Origin: Bacteroidales bacterium
GTDB taxonomy: Bacteria > Bacteroidota > Bacteroidia > Bacteroidales > Prolixibacteraceae
Assembly (NCBI GenBank): GCA_031285325.1
Contig: JAITWJ010000148.1
Coordinates: 1 to 40,940, forward strand
Reading direction: 5' to 3'
Length of the DNA stretch: 40,940 bases
The notes under the pieces are model-generated. The model searched no databases. It saw only the letters and a list, made by a program, of their open reading frames with translations, and was not told where the DNA came from. The position numbers and the translations under genes were made by a program. Of this stretch, positions 17,964 through 27,142 are shown piece after piece (positions within the stretch are counted from its first letter, which is position 1; each line of letters opens with the position of its first letter).

Positions 17964-18266
17964 GATGGCAATAGCGCGTAACCATAGCACAGACGTTGGT
18001 TAACGAACCGTAAATAATTATATACAACGAATCTGAATACCCTAAACATGGCCACAGTACTTGAATTACTCAAGAAATTATGCCGTAAAAAAGTCGAAGT
18101 AAAATTTTTTACACAATAACATGTTTTTTAAAACAATGTTACCTTATATGGTAAACAATTATCGAGATAGTAAAACACAACCCAAATTATATTTTAACTT
18201 TGACAATACAATCTGGAAGGTTGTGCTGTGTTCCGGATTTTTATAAAATAATTACACCAAATTTAA
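17964..18266. other. Intergenic region between the GC-rich insert and addA
   Basis: It becomes AT-rich again, marking the right edge of the GC-rich insert. The only frame of note is a 23-codon ORF at 18048-18119 (MATVLELLKKLC and a lysine-rich end), too short to support. TAACTTTG at 18195-18202 is a candidate -7 box for addA. Confidence 0.5.
18195..18202 (+). promoter_or_regulatory. Candidate -7 box TAACTTTG for addA
   Basis: It fits TAnnTTTG, 64 bases before the start codon. No convincing -33 TTTG is seen. Confidence 0.4.
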
Positions 18267-21200
18267 ATGTTAACAGTTTACAAGGCTTCGGCAGGTTCAG
18301 GGAAAACATATCAACTTGTGGTTGAATACCTCAAATTACTGCTGCAAAATCCATATAATTACAGGCATATACTGGCAGTAACATTTACCAATAAGGCAAC
18401 AAGCGAAATGAAAAGCCGGATATTGGAATATTTGAATGCACTTTCAAAAGGTGTAAATTCTGCATACTCGGAAACCCTGAAAAATGAGCTTAATTTTTCA
18501 GATGAAACCATCCGGCAAAAGGCGCAACAGGTTTTTAAAAACATCCTGCACGATTATAACCATTTTTCAATTAGTACTCTCGACTCATTCACACAGCGTG
18601 TTATAAAATCTTTCAATCGCGAACTGGGTATTTCACCAAATTTTGCACTTGAACTCGACAGTAACATGATTCTTGAAGAAGCGGTTGACCGTTTATTGGC
18701 CAAAATAGGCCATGACAAGAAACTACTTGAATGGCTGGTACGTTTCAGTGAAGAAAAAATTATAGATAGTAAGAGCCAGCGAATTGAAAAAAACATGATA
18801 TCGCTGGGGCAAGAACTTTTTAAGGAAAAATTTCAACTGTTTTTTCCTGAAACAAAAAATTCACCTTATACCCGCGAAAATATTGAGGATCTTAAAAATG
18901 AACTGGAAAAAATTATTGTATTGTTTGAAACCACACTGCAACATAAAGGTAAAGAGGCAATACAAATAATCGGCAGTAATGGGTTTACGGTTAATGATTT
19001 TGCGTATAATGTTTCAGGGATTGCAGGATTCTTTATCAATCTTTCTGAAAAAAAAATAAAAACACCCGGGCCTCGTATTTTCGGCGCGTTAGATTCAGCA
19101 GAAAAATGGTTTAGTAAAACCCATAAACAAAAAACAGAACTCCAAATACTTGTAAAAGATAACCTCCAGCCTCTGTTAGGTGAAATAATACACTACTACA
19201 ACAAAGAATCGGCAAAATATTTTTCTGCAAAAGCAGTAAACGAACAATTACGAATACTTGGTATTTTAACCGATTTAAAAGAAGAAATTAAAACCCTTCT
19301 GCACGAAAAAGGGATCCTTCAACTTTCCGATTCCAACCTGCTGCTTAGCAAAATTATTGATGAATCGGATTCACCGTTTATATACGAGAAAGTTGGAATT
19401 TTTTTCAAATATTTTATGATTGATGAATTCCAGGATACATCGGCATTGCAATGGAAAAATTTTAAACCACTTATTGCAAACTCACTTTCAGAAGGAAACA
19501 AAAACTTATTGTTGGGCGACGTAAAACAATCGATTTACCGATGGCGAAATAGCGATTGGAATATTCTTGCAGAACAAATAAACAGCGATTTCCCAAATTC
19601 ACCCTCTGAAATCAGAGTACTTACCAAAAACTGGCGCAGTGATAAAAATATCATCGAATTTAATAATACCATAATTGAACATCTGAAGTCGGCTTTCGAA
19701 ACAAATCTTTTTCAGAACTCTAATGAAGAATGGGAAAAACAAAAAATAAAATTTCAGAATGTTTTCAGTGATTTTAAACAGGGAAATGGTAAAAAATCAG
19801 CAGAAAAAAATGGATGGGTAAAAATTACATTCTTAGATGAATCTGATTTTCAAGAACGTTCTGTACAACTTTTAACAGATCAGGTAAAACAATTACAAAA
19901 CAAAGGGTTAAGAGCATCTGATATTGCAATACTCATCCGGAAAAACAGTGAAGGAAGTCAAATTATCGAAAATTTTTTATCGGCTGCAAAAAAGAAAGAA
20001 AACGAGAATTATAACCTTTCTGTTTTATCAAACGAATCGTTGTTTCTATACGCGTCGCGTTCAGTATTGTTTGTAATTGCAGTAATGGAGTGGCTTATTG
20101 AGCCTGAAAACAAAATTACAAAGGCAGCACTTCTTCAGCTTTGGCAAACATGCATAAAACCCGAACTGAAAAATAAGGGTATTTCATTCCCACAAAACGA
20201 AAATGAGTTTCAGAATCTCGATAAAAATTTTGAGAAAAGAATAAACAACGAACTTGGCCATGCACTTAACCAAATCAGGCACAAAATTATGACATCTTCA
20301 ATAGATGAAACAATTTGTGAAATATGCAGCCATTTTCAACTTTTTAAAATAGAAAACGAACTTCCCTTCCTGCAAACATTAATCGATAAAGCCGGAGAAG
20401 TTAAAATATCCATTTCAAACGACATTTCCAATTTTTTGTTCTGGTGGAATGAGAAAGGATACAAAACATCGGTAAACATAAACGACGAAGTTGACTCCAT
20501 CCGGCTGTTAACTGTCCACAAATCTAAAGGGTTGGAATTTAAAGCTGTACTTATTCCATTTCTAAACTGGAAAATCTCTCCAACAGGTAACCAATTGCCA
20601 ATACTTTGGTGTCGTTCTGAAACAGAGCCATTCAACCGTTTCCCTCTGTTGCCTGTGAAAGCAAAATCGGAACTTATAAATACATTGTTTAGTAAAGAAT
20701 ATATTGAAGAAATAGCAAATTTATATATCGACACATTAAATCTGTTGTATGTGGCTTTCACACGTGCAAAATCGGCATTATTCATAAATACTGTAAATTA
20801 TGAAAAAAACATCAAGGAAGTGAGTACGCTGTTGAAAGAATCGTTACAGGTAATGGGAACAAAAGAACCCTTTGAGAAATGCTGGAATGAAGAGAAAAAT
20901 ATATTTGAATTCGGAAAGCTTAACCATATTAATGTTGAAAAACAGAAAGCAAATCTGGTTTTTATAAACGATTACAGTTTCAACAATTTTCATGACAAAC
21001 TAAAATTACGTCAGAAAAGCAGCGATTGGCTACTCGAAGGCGAACATAATAAATCAATGAAAAACAGAGGTAAAATAATTCACGAAATTTTATCTAAAAT
21101 AAAAACTGTGAACGACTTGAATAAGGCATGTGAACAAGCTCTTTATGATGGGAAAATTGATGAAAATGAACTGTTGGTAATAAAGCAGGAATTAATGGAC

Positions 21201-21497
21201 AAATTCCAAAAAATGGAAATTAAACATTGGTTTGACGGAAGCTGGAAAGTGATTAATGAACGTAACCTGCTTACATTAGATAAAATAATGCGCCCCGACC
21301 GGATAATGGTTTCAGGGAAAAACGCCGTTGTAGTAGATTATAAAACCGGAAAACAAAAATCAGAGGACCATGACAGTCAGGTTAAGCATTACGCCAAAAT
21401 ACTCAAAGAAACAGGTTTCGAAAAAGTTGAGGCTTTTCTGTGGTATCTTGCATTAAATGAAGTTGAAAAAGTAGCAACATTTGATTTTCCATCATGA
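18267..21497 (+). CDS. addA: AddA/RecB-like UvrD helicase-nuclease
   Basis: A 1076-residue protein. The start codon is immediately followed by motif I (VYKASAGSGKTYQL), then motif Ia (ILAVTFTNKATSEMKSRI), motif II near residue 385 (FMIDEFQDTSALQW), motif III (LLGDVKQSIYRWRNSD), motif V (RLLTVHKSKGLEFKAV) and motif VI (NLLYVAFTRAK). The C-terminus holds a RecB-family nuclease: GKIIHEIL, then MRPDRIMV and VVDYKTGKQ (D...DYK). It should process double-strand breaks for recombination together with AddB. AddB is usually encoded next door, but no neighbour here is a candidate. Confidence 0.92.
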   Translation: MLTVYKASAGSGKTYQLVVEYLKLLLQNPYNYRHILAVTFTNKATSEMKSRILEYLNALSKGVNSAYSETLKNELNFSDETIRQKAQQVFKNILHDYNHFSISTLDSFTQRVIKSFNRELGISPNFALELDSNMILEEAVDRLLAKIGHDKKLLEWLVRFSEEKIIDSKSQRIEKNMISLGQELFKEKFQLFFPETKNSPYTRENIEDLKNELEKIIVLFETTLQHKGKEAIQIIGSNGFTVNDFAYNVSGIAGFFINLSEKKIKTPGPRIFGALDSAEKWFSKTHKQKTELQILVKDNLQPLLGEIIHYYNKESAKYFSAKAVNEQLRILGILTDLKEEIKTLLHEKGILQLSDSNLLLSKIIDESDSPFIYEKVGIFFKYFMIDEFQDTSALQWKNFKPLIANSLSEGNKNLLLGDVKQSIYRWRNSDWNILAEQINSDFPNSPSEIRVLTKNWRSDKNIIEFNNTIIEHLKSAFETNLFQNSNEEWEKQKIKFQNVFSDFKQGNGKKSAEKNGWVKITFLDESDFQERSVQLLTDQVKQLQNKGLRASDIAILIRKNSEGSQIIENFLSAAKKKENENYNLSVLSNESLFLYASRSVLFVIAVMEWLIEPENKITKAALLQLWQTCIKPELKNKGISFPQNENEFQNLDKNFEKRINNELGHALNQIRHKIMTSSIDETICEICSHFQLFKIENELPFLQTLIDKAGEVKISISNDISNFLFWWNEKGYKTSVNINDEVDSIRLLTVHKSKGLEFKAVLIPFLNWKISPTGNQLPILWCRSETEPFNRFPLLPVKAKSELINTLFSKEYIEEIANLYIDTLNLLYVAFTRAKSALFINTVNYEKNIKEVSTLLKESLQVMGTKEPFEKCWNEEKNIFEFGKLNHINVEKQKANLVFINDYSFNNFHDKLKLRQKSSDWLLEGEHNKSMKNRGKIIHEILSKIKTVNDLNKACEQALYDGKIDENELLVIKQELMDKFQKMEIKHWFDGSWKVINERNLLTLDKIMRPDRIMVSGKNAVVVDYKTGKQKSEDHDSQVKHYAKILKETGFEKVEAFLWYLALNEVEKVATFDFPS

Positions 21498-21525
21498 AAA
21501 AATTATTTTTACAAAAATTTTAATT

Positions 21526-21969
21526 ATGATTCAACGAATACAAACTGTATATCTGATTATTGCCGGCTTGCTTGCAGCATCACTGCTTAAACTCAGGTTT
21601 GCCGAAATGGTTATCAACAGCAATTTTTACACTTTTTCGGCAAAAGGAATATTTAATAACGAAACACTGTTGTTACAAGGGATGCCAATAATGGTTATTA
21701 TCGGTATTATTGTTGTTTTGCATTTTGTTATAATAGCAATGTACAAACAAAGAGTCTGGCAAATACGTTTAACAGTGTTTACAATAGTTCTTTTAGTAGT
21801 ATTGTTTGGCTTATTTTTATATTTCGCCTACGCCGGTATAAATGAAACACAAGTTGCGTTAAAAATTCCATCTGTTTTTCCTTTAGTGGCTATTATTTTC
21901 GATCTTCTTGCTTTACGCTCAATCAGGAAAGACGAAGCACTTATTCGCAGCCTGAACAGAATAAGGTAA
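21526..21969 (+). CDS. DUF4293 four-helix membrane protein
   Basis: MIQRIQTVYL is the typical start of this Bacteroidota family. Four hydrophobic segments follow (TVYLIIAGLLAASLL, MVIIGIIVVLHFVIIAMY, VFTIVLLVVLFGLFLYFAY, FPLVAIIFDLLALRSI), and the C-terminus is the conserved RSIRKDEALIRSLNRIR. Function unknown. The frame opens at 21481 inside addA, but the ATG at 21526 gives the family start. It lies 28 bases after addA and 15 bases before the nucleotidyltransferase, suggesting one operon. Confidence 0.87.
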   Translation: MIQRIQTVYLIIAGLLAASLLKLRFAEMVINSNFYTFSAKGIFNNETLLLQGMPIMVIIGIIVVLHFVIIAMYKQRVWQIRLTVFTIVLLVVLFGLFLYFAYAGINETQVALKIPSVFPLVAIIFDLLALRSIRKDEALIRSLNRIR

Positions 21970-21984
21970 ATACAAATTATAATT

Positions 21985-22719
21985 ATGATGAAAGCAATGA
22001 TTTTTGCCGCCGGATTAGGTACCCGTTTGCTAAACGAAACCTCAGAAAAACCCAAGGCACTTGTCGAAATTAACGGAAAAACATTGCTGCAGCACACCAT
22101 CGAAAAACTTAAAAACGAGGGTATCACAGAAATTGTTGTGAACATTCATCATTTCTCGGAAAAAATAAAAACATTTTTGAAAGAGAATGATTTTGGGGTT
22201 CAGATTAATATTTCGGACGAGAGCGAAAAATTACTCGACACGGGAGGAGGATTAAAAAAAGCAGCTGTTTTTTTGACCGGAGACGAGCCTGTTATAATTT
22301 ATAATGTAGATATTATAAGCAACCTTTCGTTGAAAAAACTGGCTGAGTTTCACGAAAAATCAGGAGCATTGGCAACAGTTGCAGTTCGTAAGCGGCAAAC
22401 ACAGCGTTATCTGAAATTTGATAAAAATAATAGGTTGGTAGGCTGGATAAATAAAAAAACCGGTGAAATAAAAATATCAGTTCATGAAAATTTTGAGAAT
22501 GCTACAGAAATGGCTTTCAGTGGTATTCATATTGTTCAGCCCGAAGTTTTAAAACTAATGCCGGAAGAAAATAAATTTTCCATAATAGATTTATATCTTG
22601 AATTGGCAAAAACACATATAATAAAAGGTTATTTCGATAATTCAGAAATTTGGATGGACTTGGGGAAACCTGAAGAATTGGCAAAAGCAAGACAAATACA
22701 ATTTACAACTAACAACTAA
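21985..22719 (+). CDS. Sugar-1-phosphate nucleotidyltransferase, MurU-like
   Basis: The N-terminus is the NTP-transferase signature AMIFAAGLGTRL...EKPKALVEI, followed by ESEKLLDTGGGLKKA and the metal-binding YNVDI. The fold continues with MAFSGIHIVQPEVLKLM and ends EIWMDLGKPEELAKARQ. Size and sequence best fit MurU (MurNAc-1-phosphate uridylyltransferase of peptidoglycan recycling) or small mannose-1-phosphate guanylyltransferases. The partner kinase AmgK is not adjacent. It starts MM; the ATG at 21988 is an equally good start. It would act in the cytosol with UTP or GTP. Confidence 0.82.
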   Translation: MMKAMIFAAGLGTRLLNETSEKPKALVEINGKTLLQHTIEKLKNEGITEIVVNIHHFSEKIKTFLKENDFGVQINISDESEKLLDTGGGLKKAAVFLTGDEPVIIYNVDIISNLSLKKLAEFHEKSGALATVAVRKRQTQRYLKFDKNNRLVGWINKKTGEIKISVHENFENATEMAFSGIHIVQPEVLKLMPEENKFSIIDLYLELAKTHIIKGYFDNSEIWMDLGKPEELAKARQIQFTTNN

Positions 22720-23064
22720 TAATGTTATCGGCGTCCCTCACAGTAGCCCGAATCTACTCAATAAACCAACCCGAATGGGCTAAATATTGGTAACCGCACA
22801 GCAAGCGCAGCGTTGCCTGAGGAGAAACAGAACATAATTATCAATACCTCTCCTCCTTCAGAAGCCGGAATGGCGCTTGACGATCTACATCTCAAATACT
22901 TATAAACAGTTGAAAATTTCCCATCGAAAAAAACTTATTCAATAAATTCAAAATAAATTCTTACATTTGGGTGTATCATTATATACACATATAATTTATG
23001 CCGGCATAGATGAGTTTTAGTATAATATTCGAAATTATTTTAAACATATATACATAAGTTGAGA
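22720..23064. other. Intergenic region upstream of argB
   Basis: It holds an AGCCC/GGGCT inverted repeat around 22745-22780, a GCAAGCGCAGCGTTGC block near 22800, and an AT-rich promoter region with TACATTTG at 22962-22969. A 23-codon frame at 22722 looks accidental. No gene is seen. Confidence 0.5.
22962..22969 (+). promoter_or_regulatory. Candidate -7 box TACATTTG for argB
   Basis: It fits TAnnTTTG and lies 96 bases before the start codon, leaving an AT-rich leader. A -33 TTTG is not obvious. Confidence 0.45.
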
Positions 23065-23832
23065 ATGGGAAGAATTACGATAGTAAAAGTAGGCGGTAAA
23101 GTAGTAGAAGAAACCGAATCGCTAAATTCGCTTTTAGACCAGTTTTACAAAATATCGGGAAACAAAATTTTGGTTCATGGAGGCGGCAAGTCGGCAACCG
23201 AAGTTGCAAACAGAATGGGTATTAAAACACAAATGATAAACGGGCGAAGGATAACCGATGCTGCCACACTCGAAGTAGTTACAATGGTTTACGGCGGTAT
23301 GATAAATAAAAAAATAGTTGCAGGACTTCAATCGCGTGGTATAAACTCATTGGGCCTAACAGGTGCCGACCTCGATTTAATCAGGGCAAAAAAAAGACAT
23401 GTTGGCGAGATAGATTACGGCTTTGTAGGCGATGTTGAAAATGTAAACACCAACGAACTTAAATTACTCATAAATGAAAATATTACCCCTGTAATTGCTC
23501 CACTTACACACGACGGCAAAGGCAATATGCTTAATACGAATGCCGATACTATTGCCTCTGAACTCGCTATTGAACTTACAAATTACTTCGATGTTTATCT
23601 TTTCTACTGTTTCGAAAAAAAGGGTGTCCTCATGAATCCGGACGACGAAAACAGTGTAATACATGACCTCGATTTTGACCTTTTCACGAAATATAAAGAA
23701 AACGGCATTATAAATACAGGAATGATACCAAAACTTGAAAACGGATTCAGGGCAAAGCGAAGCGGAGTAAAAGAAGTATTGATAACAAATCCTGACAATA
23801 TAGCCAACGGAAAAGGAACACGCATAATTTAA
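23065..23832 (+). CDS. argB: Acetylglutamate (or succinylglutamate) kinase
   Basis: It shows the amino-acid kinase fold with VKVGGKVVEE, KILVHGGGKSATEVANRMGI, INGRRITDAATLEVVTMVYGG, GLTGADLDLI, NTNADTIASELA and the C-terminal INTGMIPKLENGFRAKRSGV. ArgB phosphorylates N-acyl-glutamate in arginine synthesis; Bacteroidota use N-acetyl or N-succinyl intermediates. The start is ATG 23065 (MGRITIVKVGG); a TTG six bases upstream is unlikely. No other arginine gene is nearby, so this argB is separated from the cluster usual in many relatives. Confidence 0.92.
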   Translation: MGRITIVKVGGKVVEETESLNSLLDQFYKISGNKILVHGGGKSATEVANRMGIKTQMINGRRITDAATLEVVTMVYGGMINKKIVAGLQSRGINSLGLTGADLDLIRAKKRHVGEIDYGFVGDVENVNTNELKLLINENITPVIAPLTHDGKGNMLNTNADTIASELAIELTNYFDVYLFYCFEKKGVLMNPDDENSVIHDLDFDLFTKYKENGIINTGMIPKLENGFRAKRSGVKEVLITNPDNIANGKGTRII

Positions 23833-23921
23833 AATCGCTGTACTTAATTTATTTTATTGCCATAGCATAAACGAAATTTATTTCAAGTTTAGGCGAGATG
23901 CATACACTTATGCATAATTTA

Positions 23922-23929
23922 TATATTTG
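23922..23929 (+). promoter_or_regulatory. -7 box TATATTTG for gltX
   Basis: A good TAnnTTTG match, 17 bases before the start codon, implying a very short leader. Confidence 0.5.
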
Positions 23930-23946
23930 TACAAAATTTAAATATA

Positions 23947-25482
23947 ATGACTAATCGGAAAGTACGCGTACGCTTTGCTCCAAGCCCTACAGGGCCATTG
24001 CACATGGGTGGCGTAAGAACTGCTTTATTCAACTACCTGTTTGCAAAAAAATATAATGGCGATTTCATTCTCCGCATTGAAGACACCGACCAAAACCGTT
24101 TTGTTCCGGGTGCCGAGGAGTATATTATTGAAAGTTTGAAATGGTGCGGATTACAGTTTAGCGAAGGCCCCGGCAACGGTAAATACGGGCCATACCGTCA
24201 GAGTGAACGCAAAGAAATATATAAAAAATATGCCGACTATTTAATTGATTCGGGAATGGCATATTTTGCTTTCGACACTCCTGAACAACTTGATGAAATA
24301 AGAATAGAGGCAGAAAAAAAAGGGCAGGTTTTCTCTTACGGAATACTCACCAGAAATAATCTCCAAAATTCGTTAACACTTTCGAAAACAGAAGTTGACA
24401 GAAAACTTAATTCGGGCGAGTCATTCGTTATTCGTTTTAAAATGCCCGAAGATACGTTGGTTACCGAAAATGATATTATCCGCGGCGAAGTTACTTTCAG
24501 TACTTCTGTACTCGACGACAAGGTAATTTTCAAATCAGACGGTATGCCCACCTACCATCTGGCAAATGTGGTTGACGACCATTTAATGGAAATTACCCAT
24601 GTTATACGCGGCGAAGAATGGTTGTCGTCTATGCCTCTGCATGTTTTGCTTTACAGAACACTCGGCTGGGAGAAAACCAAACCGCAATTTGCCCATCTTC
24701 CACTTATTCTTAAACCCACAGGAAAAGGAAAACTAAGCAAGCGCGACGGCGACAAAATGGGGTTTCCGGTCTTTCCTGTAAGATGGGCTGATACGGAAAC
24801 AAATGAAGTTTTCAGGGGTTACCGCGAAGATGGTTATTTCCCCGAAGCATTTATAAATTTGCTGGCATTGCTTGGTTGGAATCCGGGAACTGAACAGGAA
24901 TTTTTTTCGCTCGAAGAACTTTCAGAAATATTCAGCCTGGAGCGTGTTGTTAAATCGGGGTCCAGATTCGATCCTGAAAAGGCAAAATGGTTCAACAGGC
25001 ATTATTTTCAGCAAAAAGATGTAACAGAATTAGCTGAATTGTTTAAACCTGTGTTAATAGAAAAAGGTATTTCTGTTTCAAATGAAATGCTTTTGAAGGT
25101 AATTGCTGAAGTTAAAGAACGGTGCGGATTTACAACCGATTTGTGGGAACATAGCTATTTCTTTTTCAGTATGCCCTCGGAATACGATATTAAAACCATA
25201 AAAAAACACTGGAAAGAAGACACATCTGAAAAACTCCTGGCCATTTCAAAACTTTTTGAAAACATAGAAAACTGGAAAGCACAGCAGATAAAAGAAACTT
25301 TTTCTGATTTTTTGAACACAAAAGAATGGGCATTCGGAACTGTAATGAATCCTCTTCGCCTTTGCCTTGTAGGAGGGAATGTTGGTCCCGATTTATTTGT
25401 TATATGTGATATTTTGGGTAAAGACACAACCTTAACAAGAATAAAATCGGGTATTGAAAAAATTGAACAGATTACTATATAA
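23947..25482 (+). CDS. gltX: Glutamyl-tRNA synthetase
   Basis: A class I aminoacyl-tRNA synthetase of 511 residues. The HIGH-type motif is in APSPTGPLHMGGVRTALFNYLF, the family motif LRIEDTDQNRF follows, then HVIRGEEWLSSMPLH, and the KMSKS-type loop is KLSKRDG near residue 263. The segment FPVRWADTETNEVFRGYREDGYFPEA is an insertion I associate with Bacteroidota enzymes. It attaches glutamate to tRNA-Glu in the cytosol. It is transcribed alone, with a promoter box immediately upstream and the 21-bp array downstream. Confidence 0.97.
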   Translation: MTNRKVRVRFAPSPTGPLHMGGVRTALFNYLFAKKYNGDFILRIEDTDQNRFVPGAEEYIIESLKWCGLQFSEGPGNGKYGPYRQSERKEIYKKYADYLIDSGMAYFAFDTPEQLDEIRIEAEKKGQVFSYGILTRNNLQNSLTLSKTEVDRKLNSGESFVIRFKMPEDTLVTENDIIRGEVTFSTSVLDDKVIFKSDGMPTYHLANVVDDHLMEITHVIRGEEWLSSMPLHVLLYRTLGWEKTKPQFAHLPLILKPTGKGKLSKRDGDKMGFPVFPVRWADTETNEVFRGYREDGYFPEAFINLLALLGWNPGTEQEFFSLEELSEIFSLERVVKSGSRFDPEKAKWFNRHYFQQKDVTELAELFKPVLIEKGISVSNEMLLKVIAEVKERCGFTTDLWEHSYFFFSMPSEYDIKTIKKHWKEDTSEKLLAISKLFENIENWKAQQIKETFSDFLNTKEWAFGTVMNPLRLCLVGGNVGPDLFVICDILGKDTTLTRIKSGIEKIEQITI

Positions 25483-25515
25483 CGTAAAAACAGCACTTTT
25501 ATATACATCACCGTA

Positions 25516-25809
25516 AACTACCGGGAATAACCTCCATTAAACATGGAACGAGTGCCGCTCCTGATGGAATAAAGTCCGTTTCTGCAGAAATACATCTCAT
25601 TTCTATGGAAATCATATTTATTTCTGTAGAAATACAGCAAATGTCAGAAGAAATACCGTCCGTTTCCAAAGAAATGCAACTCATTTCTGCGGAAATCATA
25701 TTTATTTCTGCAGAAACAGCACTCATTTCTGTAGAAATACAGTCAATGTCATAAAAAATACTGTCCGTTTCCAAAGAAATATAACCCATTTCTAAAGAAA
25801 AGCATCGTT
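25516..25809. repeat. 21-bp tandem array, TTTCnnnnGAAA in most units (about 14 units)
   Basis: Clear units start every 21 bases from 25579 to 25789; three decayed units extend left to 25516. The core TTTCnnnnGAAA is an inverted repeat, perfect as TTTCTGCAGAAA at 25579 and 25705. Units 25600-25683 recur in order, with one extra unit inserted, at 25684-25788, so there is a higher-order repeat. The minus strand has a frame at 25508-25789 (93 codons) covering almost exactly the array and reading as heptads of the form I-S-x-E-x-x-x. Because 21 is a multiple of 3, I cannot tell from this alone whether the array is coding or a non-coding palindrome array. Confidence 0.9.
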
Positions 25810-25837
25810 TGTTATATCGAGGAAAAGCATATCTTTA
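25808..25837 (+). promoter_or_regulatory. Promoter for the 25879 gene (TTTG, 18 bases, TATCTTTA)
   Basis: The -33 TTTG at 25808-25811 and -7 TATCTTTA at 25830-25837 have near-canonical spacing for Bacteroidota. Confidence 0.55.
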
Positions 25838-25878
25838 CACTGATATTTTTTTATAAACTAATTTAAAACAAAAATGCA

Positions 25879-26193
25879 ATGGCAGGAAAATCATTTGCAC
25901 AGACATTGAGCGATGCACGGCTGCTGGTGTCGGGCATCCGCAAAAACAGGCAGTTGCTCGCCAAACGCAGCATCACCGAGGATCGTGCAGTAGAAATCGA
26001 AAACCTCATCCTTAAAGTGGAGCAGCTCGACAACGAGCAGGAATCGCTCAAGGCGCGGCTCAAAAGCATGGGCGAAGAACTGAAGCTGAAAACCGCCGCA
26101 CTTAAGGCGGCAGTTTCGACCGATACCCGCATTATCAAAACCGACATCCCACAGGCTATGTGGAAAGAGTTCGGCATTCAGGCAAAAAAGTAG
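25879..26193 (+). CDS. Small coiled-coil protein of unknown function
   Basis: A 104-residue soluble protein. Residues ~10-90 are almost entirely helical with heptads (VEIENLILKVEQLDNEQESLKARLKSMGEELKLKT), so a coiled coil is likely; the end is DIPQAMWKEFGIQAKK. I recall similar short proteins in Bacteroidota but no function. Codon use is GC-richer than its surroundings, hinting at transfer. It has its own promoter and is followed by a perfect palindromic terminator, so it is an independent one-gene unit in an accessory stretch. Confidence 0.7.
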   Translation: MAGKSFAQTLSDARLLVSGIRKNRQLLAKRSITEDRAVEIENLILKVEQLDNEQESLKARLKSMGEELKLKTAALKAAVSTDTRIIKTDIPQAMWKEFGIQAKK

Positions 26194-26211
26194 CCGGTAG
26201 CCGATTTTACC

Positions 26212-26241
26212 GCAAAGGGCGCGATTAATCGCGCCCTTTGC
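26212..26241 (+). terminator. Perfect 30-bp palindromic terminator
   Basis: GCAAAGGGCGCGATT is followed directly by its exact reverse complement, then TTTT. It lies 18 bases after the coiled-coil gene. Confidence 0.85.
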
Positions 26242-26257
26242 TTTTGCAGAAAAACAG

Positions 26258-26265
26258 TATCTTTG
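26258..26265 (+). promoter_or_regulatory. -7 box TATCTTTG for the 26302 gene
   Basis: TATCTTTG with TTTG at 26237-26240, 17 bases upstream and within the preceding terminator. The context AGTATCTTTGC-T-CCCGAAAACAA is almost identical to the promoter at 27731. Confidence 0.6.
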
Positions 26266-26301
26266 CTCCCGAAAACAAATCCGAAAATTTAAGATATTGG
26301 T

Positions 26302-27054
26302 ATGAATACCTCTTTTAAAGATGTAATGTCAAATCGGACTGACGAGGAACTGATAAAAATTGTAACCGTAGATAGAGAAGGTTATCAACCGCAGGCTGTT
26401 ACTGCCGCCTATGAAGAAATAAAACAGCGGAACCTGCCTTTCACAAAAATAGAGACGATAACGGAAGAATTAAAATCAGGAATAGAAGAAAAAAATAGGC
26501 GAACCGGCACACAATGGCTCGCTGCGCTTGCAAACGCTTTAAATCCCGTTCAAAAAGAAATGCCCGCAACCGGACGAATCATAAAACTCATCTCGATTTT
26601 TCTCTGGGCAACATTCTTATACGAACTTTACGATAAGTTGAGTGTGTACGGGTTTGCATTCTTCACCGGTGATTATGAATGGCGTTTCGGTATAATGTTT
26701 CTCATCCCTCTTATCTATTTGCCTACGGCAGGATCACTGTTCTGGTTCAGGAAAAAATCAGGATGGATGCTTGCCGCAAGCTATTTTTCATATATGTCAG
26801 CAGGCGCAATTCCGATGTTCATAATAACGTTTATCCATGAGCCGTCGGGCATTCCGTCACTCGATGCCCTGTTCACTGCAGTATCGCCGGTTGTTTGGGT
26901 GGGAAGGTTATTGTTCTTCAGCGGGCTGACATGGTGCCTGTGCCGGAAAAATATAAGAACAATTTACCGGATCGACCTAAAAAAAATGCTAACAGCATTG
27001 GGGCTTGGAACAGGAGTTGTTTTATTAATAACATTTGGGGCAAGATTACTGTAA
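26302..27054 (+). CDS. Membrane protein of unknown function
   Basis: A 250-residue protein with a soluble N-terminal part (NRTDEELIKIVTVDREGYQPQAVTAAYEEIKQRNL), a motif I recognise at the start of various Bacteroidota membrane proteins. About five hydrophobic segments follow from residue ~92 (IIKLISIFLWATFLYEL, FGIMFLIPLIYLPTAGSLFWF, SYFSYMSAGAIPMFIITFI, VVWVGRLLFFSGLTWCL, MLTALGLGTGVVLLITFGARLL). It is an inner-membrane protein; no catalytic motif is visible. It has its own promoter and no partner gene. Confidence 0.75.
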   Translation: MNTSFKDVMSNRTDEELIKIVTVDREGYQPQAVTAAYEEIKQRNLPFTKIETITEELKSGIEEKNRRTGTQWLAALANALNPVQKEMPATGRIIKLISIFLWATFLYELYDKLSVYGFAFFTGDYEWRFGIMFLIPLIYLPTAGSLFWFRKKSGWMLAASYFSYMSAGAIPMFIITFIHEPSGIPSLDALFTAVSPVVWVGRLLFFSGLTWCLCRKNIRTIYRIDLKKMLTALGLGTGVVLLITFGARLL

Positions 27055-27142
27055 TTACCCAAATCACACAAGTTTAATTAGGCGTAACCTGTGCCTTTCC
27101 TACCCACTCTTAAAGCCATTCAACCAAAAAGAAATAAAGTAA

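Noticed and set aside
22722-22793. 23-codon frame after the nucleotidyltransferase
   Set aside because: Too short, no conserved feature, and it spans an inverted repeat.
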